Of a DNA stretch of 64,000 nucleotides, positions 1 through 11,499 are shown piece by piece. The stretch is from Amborella trichopoda. Its lineage: Eukaryota > Streptophyta > Magnoliopsida > Amborellales > Amborellaceae. The notes beneath the pieces were generated by a model, which was given only the letters and a program-made list of their open reading frames with translations, made no database searches and was not told the DNA's origin. Positions within the stretch are counted from its first letter, which is position 1. The number at the start of each line of letters is the position of its first letter. The DNA lies in assembly GCF_000471905.2 (NCBI RefSeq), contig NW_006499997.1, forward strand, positions 3,698,359 to 3,762,358, given 5' to 3'. Made by a program: the position numbers and the translations under genes.

Positions 1-850
1 ATAAGTGTCTATATGGTCATATATATCAGTGGATATAGAATGCATTTATTAGTATATGCATACACAATATATACATTACTAATTGTTTATAACTGATAGC
101 AATCAACTGTATACATACACGTACAAACATATCAGTATATACATATCGTATATATACGCAAATCAGCCAATTCACAACATGCATATATGTGTAGTATAAA
201 TATTTATGAGTGTGAGTGGGAGTGTGACTGTGAGTGTGAGTATGAGTGTGTGAGCATGAGTGTATGTGTGAGTGTGAGTGTGAGTGTGAGTGTGAGTGTG
301 CGTGTGAGTGTGAATGTGAGTGTGAGTGTGTGAGTCCATGATTGTGTGTGAGTGTGAGTGCGTGAGTCCATGATTGTGTGTGAGTGTGAGTGTGAGTGTG
401 AGTGTGTGTGTGTGTGTGTGAGTGTGTGTGTGATTGTTAGTGTGAGTGTGAGTGAGAGTGAGAGTGTTAGTGTGAGTGAGACTACAAGTGAGAGTGAGTA
501 TGTATGAGTGAGTGTGAATGTGAGTGTGAGTGTGAGTATAAGTGTGAGTGTGAGTGTTAGTGTATATAATTGCATGTATTAGTGTATACATACATACTTA
601 CACAATATATATGCATTTATCAACAAGTAAGGGTGTATTTACGTGTGCATATCATTGTATATATACATTGATAATTATATATAACTGAAAACAATCAAGC
701 GTATTACACGCATAAACATATCGTATATATACGCACATCAGTCTATACACAATACGCATATATGTGTAGTAGTATATACACAATGCGCATATATATGTAA
801 TAGTATATACACAATACGCATATATATGACTTCCTCTCTCTAGTAGCACC
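1..850. repeat. AT-rich microsatellite region with flanking direct repeats
   Basis: AT-rich, low-complexity DNA with no gene. About 130 bp at 60-195 recurs in diverged form at 655-790 (shared words TATCGTATATATACGCA and GCATATATGTGTAGTA), so two copies flank the central GTGAGT microsatellite. Around 735-830 a unit of about 32 bp built on TATACACAATACGCATATAT is repeated three times. The composition differs sharply from the pyrimidine-rich DNA that starts near 840, which marks a boundary. Confidence 0.75.
205..575. repeat. (TGTGAG)n-type microsatellite
   Basis: An imperfect hexanucleotide array of TGTGAG/AGTGTG with interruptions such as GAGTCCATGATTGTG, which occurs twice (331-345 and 364-378). 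The His/Thr- and Leu/Thr-rich reading frames on the minus strand here come from the repeat and are not genes. Confidence 0.95.
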
Positions 851-2767
851 CTGGTGATGACTCCCTCTCTCTCACGCCCTATTGTCCTGTGAGTGCCCCA
901 ATCCTTCTTCCCCTAACGCCGCACGAATATAATCCCATTGTCGTGCCGCACGTTAGCATAACCTATCGCTGCGCGAACCTCTACCTATCGCCGTCTCGCG
1001 CGAACCTCTACCTATCATCGTGTTGCCCGAACCTCTACCTATCGCCGTCTCGGGCGAACCTCTTACCTATCGCCGTCTTGCGCACCCGTCTTGCCTATTG
1101 CCGTGTGCATAATAAACCCCAACACCGTGTACAACCCATCTCCCCCATCGCCGTGCTTGACCGAGGCCCATCGCCGTGCGCGATCAACCTCTTCTCACCA
1201 TGATGCACAACCACTAGCAGCCACAGCTCCGCTACTCTCCCGTGCTCTTCATCCCATGTTACTTCTCACATTCTCTCTCTATCTAACAACCAACTAGCTC
1301 CCCTGTTGCTGTTAGCCCCTCTCTCCACCTCTGCTGCTGTTTTCGCTCCCCCTCTACTCCTCACCACACACCACCTGCAACTAACCACCCCTTTTATTCC
1401 TCAGTAGCACCCCTGTTCTTCGCCCTTCTTCTGTCGTCACCACCCCAGATCAGCTACTACCACCCTCTTCTTTCTTACCTACTCGAATTTCTGCCACTTC
1501 GCCGCTCCAGCCTCCGTCACTCTCGACCAACTCACAACCCACTGCCACCATCACCCACAATCAGGCAGCAACCTTTTTCTTTCGCCTAGCTGCTTGGAAC
1601 CTCCACCACCCATAATGACGGCAGGCTCCCTCAGCTTGGTTGTTCTCGCCGGCGGCTTGGTTGTTCTCTTTCTTCACCGTCTTCTCTGCAATCGTGCGCT
1701 CTCCTTTCACTCCAATTTCAGCAACCTCGTGTGCTCCCCTCTTCTTCCCTGCACTTTCTCTCACTAAAAAAACCCACCAAGCAAAACCCACAAACAATAC
1801 TTACTTCCTCCTTTTTCCTAATTGCGCTTGGTTGTCCTTTTCGTCAAAGTTTCGTCCCCCCTCCTTTCATGTCCTTTGTCCAAGCACTCTCTCTCTCTTA
1901 ACCAAAAGCACTACCCATTTTTTTTTACTTACCGTCCTTCATGTACGTGAGGTCCTACAAGCTCTTTCTCTCTCAACTTATGTATTCCTCTTCTTTTATG
2001 TTATGAAACTACTCCAACTCCTTCTCTCTCAATTAATGTTTATTTTTCATTTTATTATTAAACCACCTCATTTCATCTCCTCTACCCTCTTCCTTTTATT
2101 TTATTCCATTACAACCCTTCCCCGTCCTTTTATTCAAATGTACCACTCATTTTATTTTCTCTTGTCCGATGTTATTTATTTCACTCATGTTTATCTTATC
2201 ATACCTTGCTCTATTTTCATTCATTTATCATCTCATTTTATTTTATTTTCTTCTATCCCTTTTATTTTATTTTACCCCATTTCAATTTATTTATCCCACT
2301 TCACTTCATGTTAGTTTAATTTATTTAGTTCCATTTTTCTAATTTAATCTTATTTTATTCATCTCTTTCATTTCATTTCATCTCATTCCACTTTACTTTT
2401 CATTTCACTCCATTTTATTTATTTTTATCTTCGACAAGTCAGGGTTCCCAGACCCACTTGTTAGGACGTCTTACGTGTGTGTCTGTGTGTTTTTAGGAAA
2501 GGAGAAACAGGTCAAAGGAGGCGATTCCAATCCAGCCATGGGCTAGGGGGCTTCCCAACGTGATCTACGAGAAGCGAGCCAGCCCAAGTGTGTCACGGAC
2601 CCACATGAGGTAAGTCCCGCCTCACGACCCAAATTCCTCTCTCACTAGTTGGACAACTGTCCTTGTTCTGTTCCCGAGAGAACGATCTCAGGTTCCGGGT
2701 CCACCTCGAACCCGGAGCCACGACATTAGGTCAACCCGACCCGAAAGGTGAGATCGAGACACCTAAC
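850..2767 (+). mobile_element. Terminal-repeat remnant upstream of element A (promoter-distal part)
   Basis: Pyrimidine-rich DNA ends in a module (2441-2767) that matches, in inverted orientation, the modules starting at 10042 and 50938. Around 960-1090 a unit of about 25 bp containing ACCTATCGCCGTCT is repeated. The reverse complement of that word is the GGCGATAGGT seen in the other LTR copies near 41590 and 51720. From about 1860 to 2440 the sequence becomes T-rich (TTTTATTTTA-like). The reading frames here are compositional. I infer the U5/leader side of a + strand element whose U3 is missing or replaced by the microsatellite DNA. Confidence 0.5.
2441..2767 (+). repeat. LTR inner-end module, + orientation
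   Basis: This holds GAGAACGATCTCAGG and ends GAGACACCTAACTAGG. Its reverse complement aligns with 10042-10410, 40890-41130 and 50938-51310, and it is in the same orientation as 47867-48297. It passes directly into mid-gag sequence at 2768, so the 5' part of gag is missing here. Confidence 0.7.
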
Positions 2768-3903
2768 TAGGGGCAACCAACAAAAAGGAGTGATCAATGC
2801 AGTTGTCACCGTAAGTGATCCAAAGAAAGCTCCCTCCCAAACTTTGGACCTCTCCAAATGGGTAAACACAACAAAAGGGCCTCAAGAAGGCAAGCAACAA
2901 CAGTCGTACAACCACGTACCCCCACCTGCGCATCTTAATCGGGATGATTATTGGACCAGGCATAGGAATAAGTCTACCACTTTGAGAAGGAATGGGTCCC
3001 TGCACTACTTCGATTATTACTGGAACAAACATGAACGAGCTCCCAGAGACCAAGTTCCCTGATTAAGCTGGATTTGATACTCAGGCGAATTATTATTCTT
3101 ACCATTGAAGGATCAACCACTCCATAGATGACTGCTACACGCTAAAAGACCTCATCGAGGCCCTAATTCAAAAGGGTCAGATAAAACTTGATGAGCTAAA
3201 GAAAGCATTCGGGGCAGCAGATATTTCTCACGCAGTGACAGTCCAAGAGGAAGACGAAGCGCCTGATCTTCTTCGCGCCTTGTTTGTTATGATGCTTCAA
3301 GAAGGTCTTATCACACAGAAACCGGCAAGGCAACCCTGACACCTTTCTCAAGGGATTGAGGACCATTGGTGCCCATATCATCAGATACGGGGCCACGACC
3401 TAACCGAATGCTCCAGTTTCCATGATATAATTGCAAAGAAAATACAGGGATGTCAAAACCTTTGTAACGTTCCAGTAAATGATTCACAAGATACTACTCC
3501 ACCAGTACAAGAGGACCTCCTTACACAAGACTTGGGTACAGATGACTCAAATCCAACTGAACCCTCGACTTTCCAACCGTGGATAGTCCATCACGGGCGG
3601 AGTAGACTCAAGTCCTTAGGGCAAGAAGCAGTTCGCCAAGCCATGGCTGTTCATAAGCCTAGCAATGCAAATCAAGCGCTTCCAATGAAAATCAAGAGAA
3701 GACGAGCACTAAGGGCTGCTCGCTGGAAAAACAAGACGGCTCAACTGCCAGTTGAACAGGAATTTCTCAGGCCTCCTTCCCCATTGCCAACTTTACTAGA
3801 CTTTATCCCCGGTGCGATCATCTTTCCTTCCTCATCCCATCAAAAGGACGTCCTCGAACCATCTTCTCTTCGGAGCATGTCCAATGAGGGTGACGACGTT
3901 TAA
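2768..3903 (+). pseudogene. gag 3' portion with CHHC zinc knuckles (element A)
   Basis: The translation aligns with the gag of element E from its RGNQKAV motif (minus strand near 38967) onward. A first knuckle, near 3100-3140, keeps the H..H..C part (NHSIDDC), but its first cysteine has changed and it contains a stop. The second, CPYHQIRGHDLTEC (about 3370-3411), is complete as C-x2-H-x4-H-x4-C. The C-terminal part is basic (KIKRRRALRAARWKNK near 3690-3740) and ends in EGDDV followed by a stop. Gag would form the virus-like particle and bind RNA. About 950 bp of the N-terminal coding region are absent because the LTR end module joins directly at 2768. At least two in-frame stops make this a pseudogene. 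Confidence 0.75.
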
Positions 3904-4859
3904 AGCACACCCCAACAGTCTAAGCAAGAGAAAGACCTAAACGATTCCCTGCACACGTTCAACTCTGGTGATGATGCAAAAAGTTGCCCAGATTGGTTCG
4001 ATGAGGGAAATGACCTTAAAAATCCCTCACTTTCTGACCCTTCTCCCTTCTTCTTCTTCTGCTTCTCGTCCTTCCTCTTCTGTGTCTCTTGTAGGTACAA
4101 CCATGAAATATCCAAACTTTAAGGCTCTTGATAGGGAACTTGAAAGAACCAACATAAGCAGGACGCATCGTAGGTGGTTGAAAAAGACACTGGCCTAGGT
4201 AGCAGGATTCTTAACAGTTGCTGATGTCCTGGTGGCTCAAGCCAAGTTAGAGCCCTCATCCTCCGCAAAGAAGCACAAGAAGTCAAAACCAAAGAAACCC
4301 CAGTGGCCCCTCCCAACTTTGAACAGAGATTGAGAGAATCAAGGGGGCAAAGCTTCTATTCTCAGGAAGTCTGTCACGTGGTGCAAATATCAGAAGCGTC
4401 ACCCAACACAGGGCAAATGAGCCTCAGATCTGGGAAAACGCTGCAACCTTCACCTTAGAAGCTAGGCATCTAGAAGTTTCCTGGTTCACCACTTCTTTCT
4501 CTCTTGAATACTTCAAGCAATCCATCCATCCTACAGCTCCCTCGGCTCATTCCTTGTCCAGGTACCCTGGACAATCCACCCATCCTCCAACTCCCTGCAA
4601 GGTCGCTGGTCCCATATACCCAGCCATCTCCTAAGCCTCAACCTCAAATCTCCATCACCCAAACTAAGCCGGTTGTGCAATCAAATTAGCCAACAGGCCA
4701 AAGCAAACCTCCTCCACCTAAACCTCCTCCACCGAAACTTGCTCCTCAAACCAAAACGGCAGGGCTAAGAACACAAAAGGCTGATGAGGAAAAGGTGAAA
4801 TATAATGTGATGGGGAACTTAAGGAAAATTCTGGCCCTTCTTAGCATCTACATGCTCTC
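3904..4859 (+). pseudogene. gag-protease spacer (element A)
   Basis: Frameshifted coding sequence between gag and protease. It begins with short acidic repeats (GDDAKSC, EGNDLKNP). A conserved segment follows whose readable parts are ALDRELERTNISRTHRRW, a VAGFLTVADVLVAQAK-like stretch and a lysine-rich KKHKKSKPKK, which resembles a nuclear localisation signal. A proline-rich region with repeated ILQLP comes next (4504-4690). Near 4790-4860 the sequence matches the helix that precedes protease in Tat-type gag-pol proteins (YNVMGNLRKILALLS). Spacers of this kind are usual between gag and protease in Ogre/Tat elements. Several frame changes separate the parts. Confidence 0.6.
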
Positions 4860-5606
4860 ATGCTCTCAAGAGACTATCTTAGGGCTCTGATCCAGGCTCT
4901 TTCAGATCCAGAGGTATATGAGACTAAAATGGAACCCATTAAAGTGGACCCATCGATCTTGGGTACATGTATAGTGATCATCTTCTCAGAGGATGATCTG
5001 CAATTGGGAGAAAAATTTCACAATCGCCCTCTCTTTGTGACCGGTGAATTACATGCATACCCAATCAACCGAATTACGTTGGATGGAGGGTCAGCAGTCA
5101 ACTTCATCCCAAGGAGAATCCTCGCTTGGTTGGGATTAGGTTCTAAAGATCTCACTCCGACTCATATCACTGTCCAAGGATTCAACAAGTCAGGAGAAAA
5201 GTCGGCTGGCACTGTCCGCCTTCATTTCAACATTAGTGAATTAAACAACTATGCTCAGTTTCACGTAATCGACATTAACACCTCCTACAACATCCTTCTT
5301 AGCCGCCCGTGTCTCCATGACCAGGTGGTGGTTTTGTCCACGTTGCACCCATGCTTCAAGTATAGTCGAGATGGGAGACAGCATAAGGTCTATGCCAATA
5401 AAAGACCGTTTCCTATAGCTGAAGCTCAATATGTTGATGCCAAACATTACTTCACAGATTCGGTGTCAGCCCAAAAGTCAAATAATGGTGACTACAAGTT
5501 TGTAAGAAAGACAGGACCTTCGTCTCATGAATATGTTGAGGACATCGGGCGAACACTGGTGGACATGTTCAAAGAAGAGTTTTACAAGGCAAAATTCTTC
5601 CTTTGA
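4860..5606 (+). pseudogene. Retropepsin-like aspartic protease (element A)
   Basis: An open stretch of 248 codons. The active-site loop reads LDGGSAVNFIP, with the catalytic Asp at residue 75 (codon near 5082). A flap-like segment (THITVQGFN, residues 101-109) and the conserved C-terminal SYNILLSRP followed by LHD (residues 142-154) complete the fold. In plant Ty3/gypsy elements this enzyme cleaves the gag-pol polyprotein inside the particle. The DGG at the active site, in place of DTG/DSG, fits the relaxed motif of Tat-type elements. The frame is open here, but the flanking gag and spacer are broken. Element B carries a homologous copy in which this motif is mutated. The upstream reading frame is shifted, so residue numbers refer to this open stretch only. 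Confidence 0.85.
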
Positions 5607-6320
5607 CTCCCCTTCACCTTAGCATGTTATTCACTACCCCTGAAAAACCTCCATCTCGCCTGAAGACAAAGCTTCCCCTTCTCCTTCCAGTCTAGAGCCA
5701 CCTTTGCAGGAAGATGAACTAGTGCTCACTCCTGAAATTCAGGAAGTCATGGGGAAAGAATTCTCGGCTCCGAAGGTCACCTACAAGCAGCAAAAAATCA
5801 TGCATGCCCCTTTTGCACTCTTGAAAGCAGAAGCGGTGCGCCAACCACCGTGTAAGATTTTTCAAAACCTGGTTGCTATAAGCATTGAGGATTCTCCTCG
5901 TTCTACCACAGGGCCAGCTCAGACTAGTAGTCAACCACAAGTTCTGCACTTCCTTGGTCACTTTGAGAAAGAACAACCTTCTTGCCCACAGGAACAGGAT
6001 CCCCTAACAGAGTTAAGAAGCGAAGTTCGCAATCTCTAAAGCTAATTGGAGTTATTCGTATCGCTTCAAAACATCTGAAGGAGTTCGTGCCTGAGACTAA
6101 GAGCTAGGATAGGCTTGAAGTAAATGCACCTCAAATAGAGGCTAAAGCCCCTCCTGATCGGACTGTTTATAGTGAGCAGGCTCATCATATGATGAGAAAA
6201 ATGAATTATGATCCCTTGACCAATCAAATGTTAAGGGGAGATGAAGCAATTTCTCCCCCATTCGATGTCATTGAAGCCACAGTAGCTCGTCACAAGACTA
6301 GACAACGCCTAAGGTATTAG
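5607..6320 (+). pseudogene. Protease-RT linker ending in a conserved stop (element A)
   Basis: The frame resumes near 5704 with ELVLTPEIQEVMGKEF and AEAVRQPPCKIFQNLVAISIED, and later has a diverged RKMNYDPL-like segment. It ends with a reading equivalent to QGLRY and TAG near 6318. Element B shows the same blocks in the same order and the same final TAG (19910), so this stop was probably present in their common ancestor. In autonomous Tat elements this linker leads into reverse transcriptase. Here only about 175 bp separate it from the 3' end of the antisense ORF. Internal stops near 6040 and after show decay. Confidence 0.65.
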
Positions 6321-6497
6321 CCCTTTGAGACAATAAACATTTCGAGAGGCGTTCAAGCCCAAAACAAGTCAAAATGAGATGCAACAAAATGAAAGAAGAA
6401 TGAAATCATGTAGCAAAATCAGGCAGAAGAGAAAGATAAGTATTTCATTCATAAAATCAAAAAGTTTTTTACAAGTGCTAACAAAGGAAGGACACCC

Positions 6498-9205
6498 TCA
6501 AAAAATATCAACGATCTTATTGATCTCTGCCCTAGATGCGGCGGAAAAATTCTCGACATGCTGGATACACTCCTTCTGCTCAACCACCATTTGAGTTTCC
6601 TGCTCCATGGAGGTGGTTTTTGATTCAATGGTGTGAGTGAGTTCAGATAGATCCTCAGCCAGAGAAGTATCCAAAGCCCTTCTATGAATCATCTCCTTCT
6701 GAAGATCACCAAATTCTTCTCTTAACTTTCGCATCTCCTCCCTTATTCCAAAAATCCAATTAAAACAAGTTCTCCCCTCCATCTTGAGGTCGCGCTGATG
6801 AGAAACCATAATGGCCTTCTTCTAAGTGCAGGCATCTATTCCCTCGCAACGATGCGAGATTGACATCTCCAAGGAAGCCAACCTGTTGGTCTCAACCTCA
6901 TTATGCAACCTCCAGCTCTCCATCTCATCTAAAGTAGCATGAAAATGAGAGAGGACATCTGATGCATCCCCTAAAATGTTGGTCGCAGCAGCAAACTCCC
7001 TCAGTTTGACTATTGCCTCGCCTAGCTCAGTGACAGGCAGCTCCCTTAGACCCTAGAGACCCGCACGGAGCATGCCCACAATTATCCCAGAAATTCCATT
7101 AAAAATAGGCCTGGATGGTACTCTTAGGTCCACCACCTCTGAAGGAACTTCGGTTTCTGAGGCTGGGCATGAAGGAACGATAGCCATATGAGTCACTTGC
7201 TCTTTTAGAGCAATTGTGAATCCTGAAGCCTCGAGCACCCCAGATTCAGAAGCAATGCCCTCCCCTTATCTCTCATTCTCTATTATAACCTCAACAAGTT
7301 CAAGGTCAGCATCACTTTCTTATTCCCCACTCTCCTGAACTGTCACTTCAACTTCCACAAGTTCAGGGGTTACCTTTTCCCGCTGACCTTCATCTTCTAA
7401 GGTCACTGCTTCAAGCTCAGCCATGACCTCTTCTACCTAGCCTGCATCCTCAACAGCCAAAACCTCGGTGATGAAGAGCTCAACCCCTTCCTCTCCCTGA
7501 CCTGTGCCCTCTAAGACAGTAGCCTCTTGATACTCAACAGCTTCGCTAACCATGGGGCCCTTCTCAAGAAAGATGCTTGGGCCTTCATCATCCATTACCT
7601 CAGCCGTCTCAATCAGGGCAGTAATTTCTTGAGGTTCAGAGGCCATGTTAGTGATGCGTTCCTTTCTTGGAGTAATGATTGCAGGGTCTTCAGCCTCATT
7701 GACCTCCATTGGAATCGAAACTGACTCAGGAATCCCCCTTGGACTTGTAGACACCACCCCAAGTTTCGAAGTCCCCTCTCGATCAGAAGTGGTAATAATA
7801 GGCTTAGAGGGGTTGGATTCATCCACTTCAGTCTCTGAAGAAGTAGAAAACAGTTCAGGAGAGGCAGAAGATGATCGAGAAAGCGTAGAAGGTGACACTG
7901 AATGAACAGCTAATGAATCAGAAGAGGAAGAACTTCTAGCAGGTCTACCAGCCTGAGCCTGTGCATTAGGACCGGTAGGGGTAGAGTGTTTCCTTTTCTT
8001 CCCTCCTATTGGAGGAGGAGCAACTGCTTTAGAATTCCCTCCTTGAGAAGGTCCCACAGCAAGTCTACTGTGAGGACCACTCTCGATCAATGCGTTCATG
8101 TCCTGGACTGGATGCCCCTCATGACCTGGGACTTTCGGCCCTCTTTCCATTCAAAGACAGAGCTAAGTTTATCAATGATGCTCCCAATCTTCTTCATCAT
8201 GGAAAGAAATTGTGGCAAAGTTTCGTCAGCCGCTATACCTCGAGGGACCCCAAGAGTCTGCCAATTCCATGAGTACCCCAAGTCAATAACCTCCCCAACA
8301 ACCGGAGCATTGACGATCCTCCTGATCTGGGGTGGTGACGTCGAAGGATAGATAGGAGTTGTCTCCTTAGCAACTGCCTTCCCCTTCTTTCTTGAAGAGC
8401 CTCGACCATCCTCAGGGTAATCCCCGCAAAGGAATTTCACCCATTCGGTGAAGGTTACTCGACTCTTGCTAGACTTGGAATGAAGCAACTGGTATATCTC
8501 ATAAATCTTCTAAAGACTGGCAGGTGATTCCTCACCTCTTAGGAGAGCACCACCAAAGATGACTGAGTTCTGGGGCACGAATTTGTCATACATGGCCCCG
8601 ATCAGTGGAACTCCGCCAATAAAATGAAGGTCCAATAAAGAGATCCCTGCTTCCCCATGCTCAAGGAGACAAGTGTTGCTAACATGACACCATGTTTCCA
8701 GCAGTACCTTGACAGTATAGGAGCACCGGTCATAATAGCTAGCTGAGCACTAAACTGCTGCTAGCAAAGAGGCACGGTCAAGAATGTCTCTGAATGACTC
8801 TAGCACTTGGGTCATCTAGGAAGAATATCCTTTCAAATATTGGTGCTCTCCCTGCACTCGGAGATCACAAGAACACCACATCATCCCTTGGGTCTTCACC
8901 ATTCTCTTCCCCAAAGTGGGTAGATGGACATCGGAGGCCACATTCCTGTGCATACAATGAAGGTGCGCCACCCCTTCTTCAATGCTAACATTATCGTCAT
9001 CATCCCCTTGGACTTCAAAGCGGACAGGGTTAGTAACAAACGTGACACTGAGAGGCCACTCTGGCCTGCACAATGCATTAATGAGCCAAATAGGCTTGCC
9101 CTTCACTAGACTCTCACCAGTAAAATCACTGGTGCTGACCTCTCCTCCTCTCAGAAGGTTATTTACATTAGGAATACTGTGAAAGGGCCCGACCATTCTT
9201 ATCAA
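6498..9205 (-). pseudogene. Antisense ORF: PMD-like protein with coiled-coil tail (element A)
   Basis: Read on the minus strand from an ATG at 9205. The N-terminal part includes KPIWLINALCRPEWPLSVTF (9205-8816). A segment follows (about 8815-8490) with AGISLLDLHFIGGVPLIGAMYD, which resembles the core of the plant mobile domain (PF10536, 'aminotransferase-like'). A TFTEWVKFLCGDYPEDG stretch comes next, then a serine- and acid-rich region (8150-6810). The C-terminal helix is heptad-like (6809-6498: REEMRKLREEFGDLQKEM). Copy B holds about 920 bp of additional PMD sequence that is missing here at a junction near 8340, so this copy is internally deleted. PMD proteins in plants include MAIN/MAIL1 relatives and transposon-borne forms. 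Assignment is by motif recognition only. Several stops and frameshifts are present. Confidence 0.65.
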
Positions 9206-9209
9206 GGTG

Positions 9210-10041
9210 AAGTACCTACTCCTATATGGAAATCACTGAGGCACATGATAGTGCCGGCTCTGTTTCTCAAAAGTTACCGCCCGTACCCAATGTCGACTGT
9301 GTTCTTAATCACCCAGCGCCGGTTGTGTTCTCAATCACCCACCGTTGACATTGTTCTCAATCACTCAGTGCCAATTGTGTTCTCAATCACTCAGCGCCGG
9401 CTGTGTTCTCAATCACCCAACACCGGCTGTGTTCTCAATCACCCACCGCCTGCTGTCTTCTCAATCACCTAGCACCGGCTGTGTTCTCAATGACCCAGCG
9501 CCCACTGTATTCCTAGGTTTAGCGTCATGTGTGTTGTCACTGCTCACGCTAGCGCTGTGCATGTTCTAGTGCCACGCGTGCTAGAACCTGGCTACCACTG
9601 TGTGTGTCTTACCACTATCCCCAGTGGAGTTGCACCCAGGCCATGATACGTCATCCTCAATAGAGTTAGGTGCTGGCCACTTTCCCTCATCCCCAATAAG
9701 AATTACACTCATACTGTAGCCCATTGATCCCTGATGGAGGTAGGAACGTGCTTACCCCTTTAATCCCCTGTGGGTCAGTCGCACACCAAGCTATCATATC
9801 CCCAAGAGTCCGGTTAACTTTCATGAGCCCATTCCCCATGGAGTTCCATCTTTCACCTTAGTGAAGTCATACTTGTCCCCTAATCCCCAGTGAAGTCTTC
9901 TTCTCAATCTAAATCCATACTGGCATTAATCTTTTTATCCTCAGGGAGTCAGATGGCTATCCACAGACATATTCCCCATGGAGTTTCACCTACATGGAGA
10001 CCCACACAATTGTTTGAGCTGCATGACATTAAACTGCACTG
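9210..10041 (+). mobile_element. Start of 3' LTR of element A, truncated
   Basis: This follows directly upstream of the antisense ORF start and corresponds to 23746-25740 of element B. It holds GC-rich short repeats (about 9286-9515), then a segment with 'CCCCAGTGGAGTTGCACCCAGG'-like phrases (9610-9990) that matches 25265-25700. It ends inside the first unit of the TTTAAGGTC-type minisatellite (GCATGACATTAAACTGCAC near 10020). At 10042 the sequence switches to the inner end of an LTR in the opposite orientation, so the rest of this LTR is lost. Confidence 0.65.
9286..9515. repeat. 26-bp tandem repeat, GCGCCGGTTG core
   Basis: About eight or nine units of roughly 26 bp, each with CAATCACCCAGCGCCGGYTG and TGTTCT. 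The same GCGCCGGTTG core is repeated at 23790-24070 and 24880-25215 in element B. A related core, AGCACCGGTTGG, recurs at 46830-47400. Confidence 0.85.
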
Positions 10042-10410
10042 GTTAGGTGCCTTGATCACGCCCTCTAGATCTAGATAATCTGGTGGCACATATCTCAGGT
10101 TTTTGACGAACCCGGGATTTGAGATCGCTCTCTTAGAACCTTGGTAGAGAGAAAGGGTAGGTATACTAACCAATGAGAGAGGAATTGAAGGTGAGTTCCG
10201 GACTTACTCGAACTGACTCTCTTGGGAGGCCTTTTAGATCATGTAGAAAGCCCCTCAGCTGCTTTAGCTGGTTCGGAATGGCCTCCCTTGACCTACCATC
10301 CTCTTGCTTTCCCGTCAACACTTATATGGTTAATTTGCGAGACAAGAGGGTCAAAAAGACCCACCCTTGTGTTAGTGCACTGTACGTTCACACGAGAGGG
10401 CGATGAAGCG
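10042..10410 (-). repeat. LTR inner-end module, minus orientation
   Basis: It starts GGTTAGGTGCCTTGATC and holds GAGATCGCTCTCTTAGAACC and ACTAACCAATGAGAGAG. The same words occur in order at 50938-51310, partly at 40890-41130, and inverted at 47867-48297 and 2441-2767. Confidence 0.75.
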
Positions 10411-11486
10411 TAAGTTTCAAATAAATATAGAAAAGGGAAAAAAACTTGATGAAGAGGAAATACTAGCATTGCAGCAGAGAAGTCATCGACTAGGAGTGGT
10501 AGCAACATGGGCTTGATTCTTAGAACCAGCATGCAGCAATGCTACGCAAAACCGATATGGTGGTGCTAGGCTAAGTCTACCCTCAATCAAGCGAGAAGAA
10601 CTAAGAGAATGAAAAGAAGAGACGAGACGACAGAGAGATGAGGTCCCGACTGTGCTAAGCATTACCGCTCACGACTGTGGAGTAGTAGTGTCATGGCCCT
10701 TGAGCAACGCTCGACACTGCTGATCATGGCTAGAAAGTGAGGAATGAACTACAGACGGTGCTAGGCATCACCATTAGCAACATAAGAAAACAACACGCCC
10801 CCGCGAGGGCGGTGATAGTTTTTGATGAAGCGCGACACGATGGTCATGCATGAAGCGCGTGGTGGTAATCCTCAAGTGGCACACGACGATAGGTTTAGGA
10901 CATAGGAAGGACGACGATGAATGCCGAACAGACGAAGGAAGCTTGCAGACGACATTAGATGTTGCCGAGGCCTATAGTGGGCGGCGATGAGTATCACCGT
11001 CTGCTATATATGCGCAATAGGGAAGGACCCCTATGAGCGGCAATGGGTTTCACCTTCTAGGTTCTTCACAAAGAGGTCCATGCTACGTCTGTGGATGGCG
11101 ATGGTCAGCGTCGTCTACAGGTCCCATTAGACGAAAGAGATAGAAGAAAAGAAGAAGGAGGCTCACGCATGGCGCTACCATCGTAATGTGTGGCCTGTGT
11201 GACCTCAGGGGAGGCATGCACAACATTTCCACTGCCGTGCATGACCTGTACGAGGAGCTAAGGTAGGAAAGAGGGAGAAGAGAGGAAAGAAGAGAGAGAG
11301 AAGAAAAAAGGAAAAGAAGAGAGAGAAGATTTACCTCGAATCTAGGGGGATCGGTCAAAAGTTTTTCTCACCTCACTCTCTCTCTCAAATGTGACCTAAC
11401 AATGAGAAGAAAGAGAAACTTGTAGTAAGTAAAGACACTCTCTTTTGTGAAAGGTTGAGTCCTCTTGTGCGTACAATGCTTGTACG

Positions 11487-11494
11487 TATATATA
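11487..11494 (-). promoter_or_regulatory. Candidate LTR TATA box
   Basis: TATATATA on the minus strand, immediately downstream of the conserved CCCATGTTTGGGG motif. It is at the same place as the TATA-like boxes at 46610-46617 (+) and 52244-52253 (-). A GA/CT-rich transcribed zone follows in all three, as expected for the R-U5 part of the LTR. Confidence 0.5.
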
Positions 11495-11499
11495 GAATT

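Larger units (their letters stand above)
2768..9210 (+). mobile_element. Element A: gag-protease plus antisense PMD ORF, lacking pol
   Basis: This internal region of a Tat-like Ty3/gypsy element reads, in order, gag 3' part, spacer, aspartic protease, linker with stop (all + strand), then a convergent minus-strand ORF. No reverse transcriptase, RNase H or integrase lies between 2768 and 9210. The same order, without pol, recurs in element B (17442-23745), which suggests an established non-autonomous form rather than a random deletion. Every reading frame is broken. Confidence 0.8.

Noticed and set aside
172..591. 139- and 123-codon minus-strand frames rich in His/Thr or Leu/Thr
   Set aside because: They are direct translations of the TGTGAG microsatellite.
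1640..2314. 224-codon + strand frame rich in Phe/Leu/Ser
   Set aside because: It lies in T-rich and CT-rich low-complexity DNA without any domain; composition explains the hydrophobic translation.
11083..11358. Leucine/serine-rich minus-strand frame in the LTR
   Set aside because: It is a translation of the GA/CT-rich zone common to all LTR copies and is not conserved as a frame in 51900-52150.
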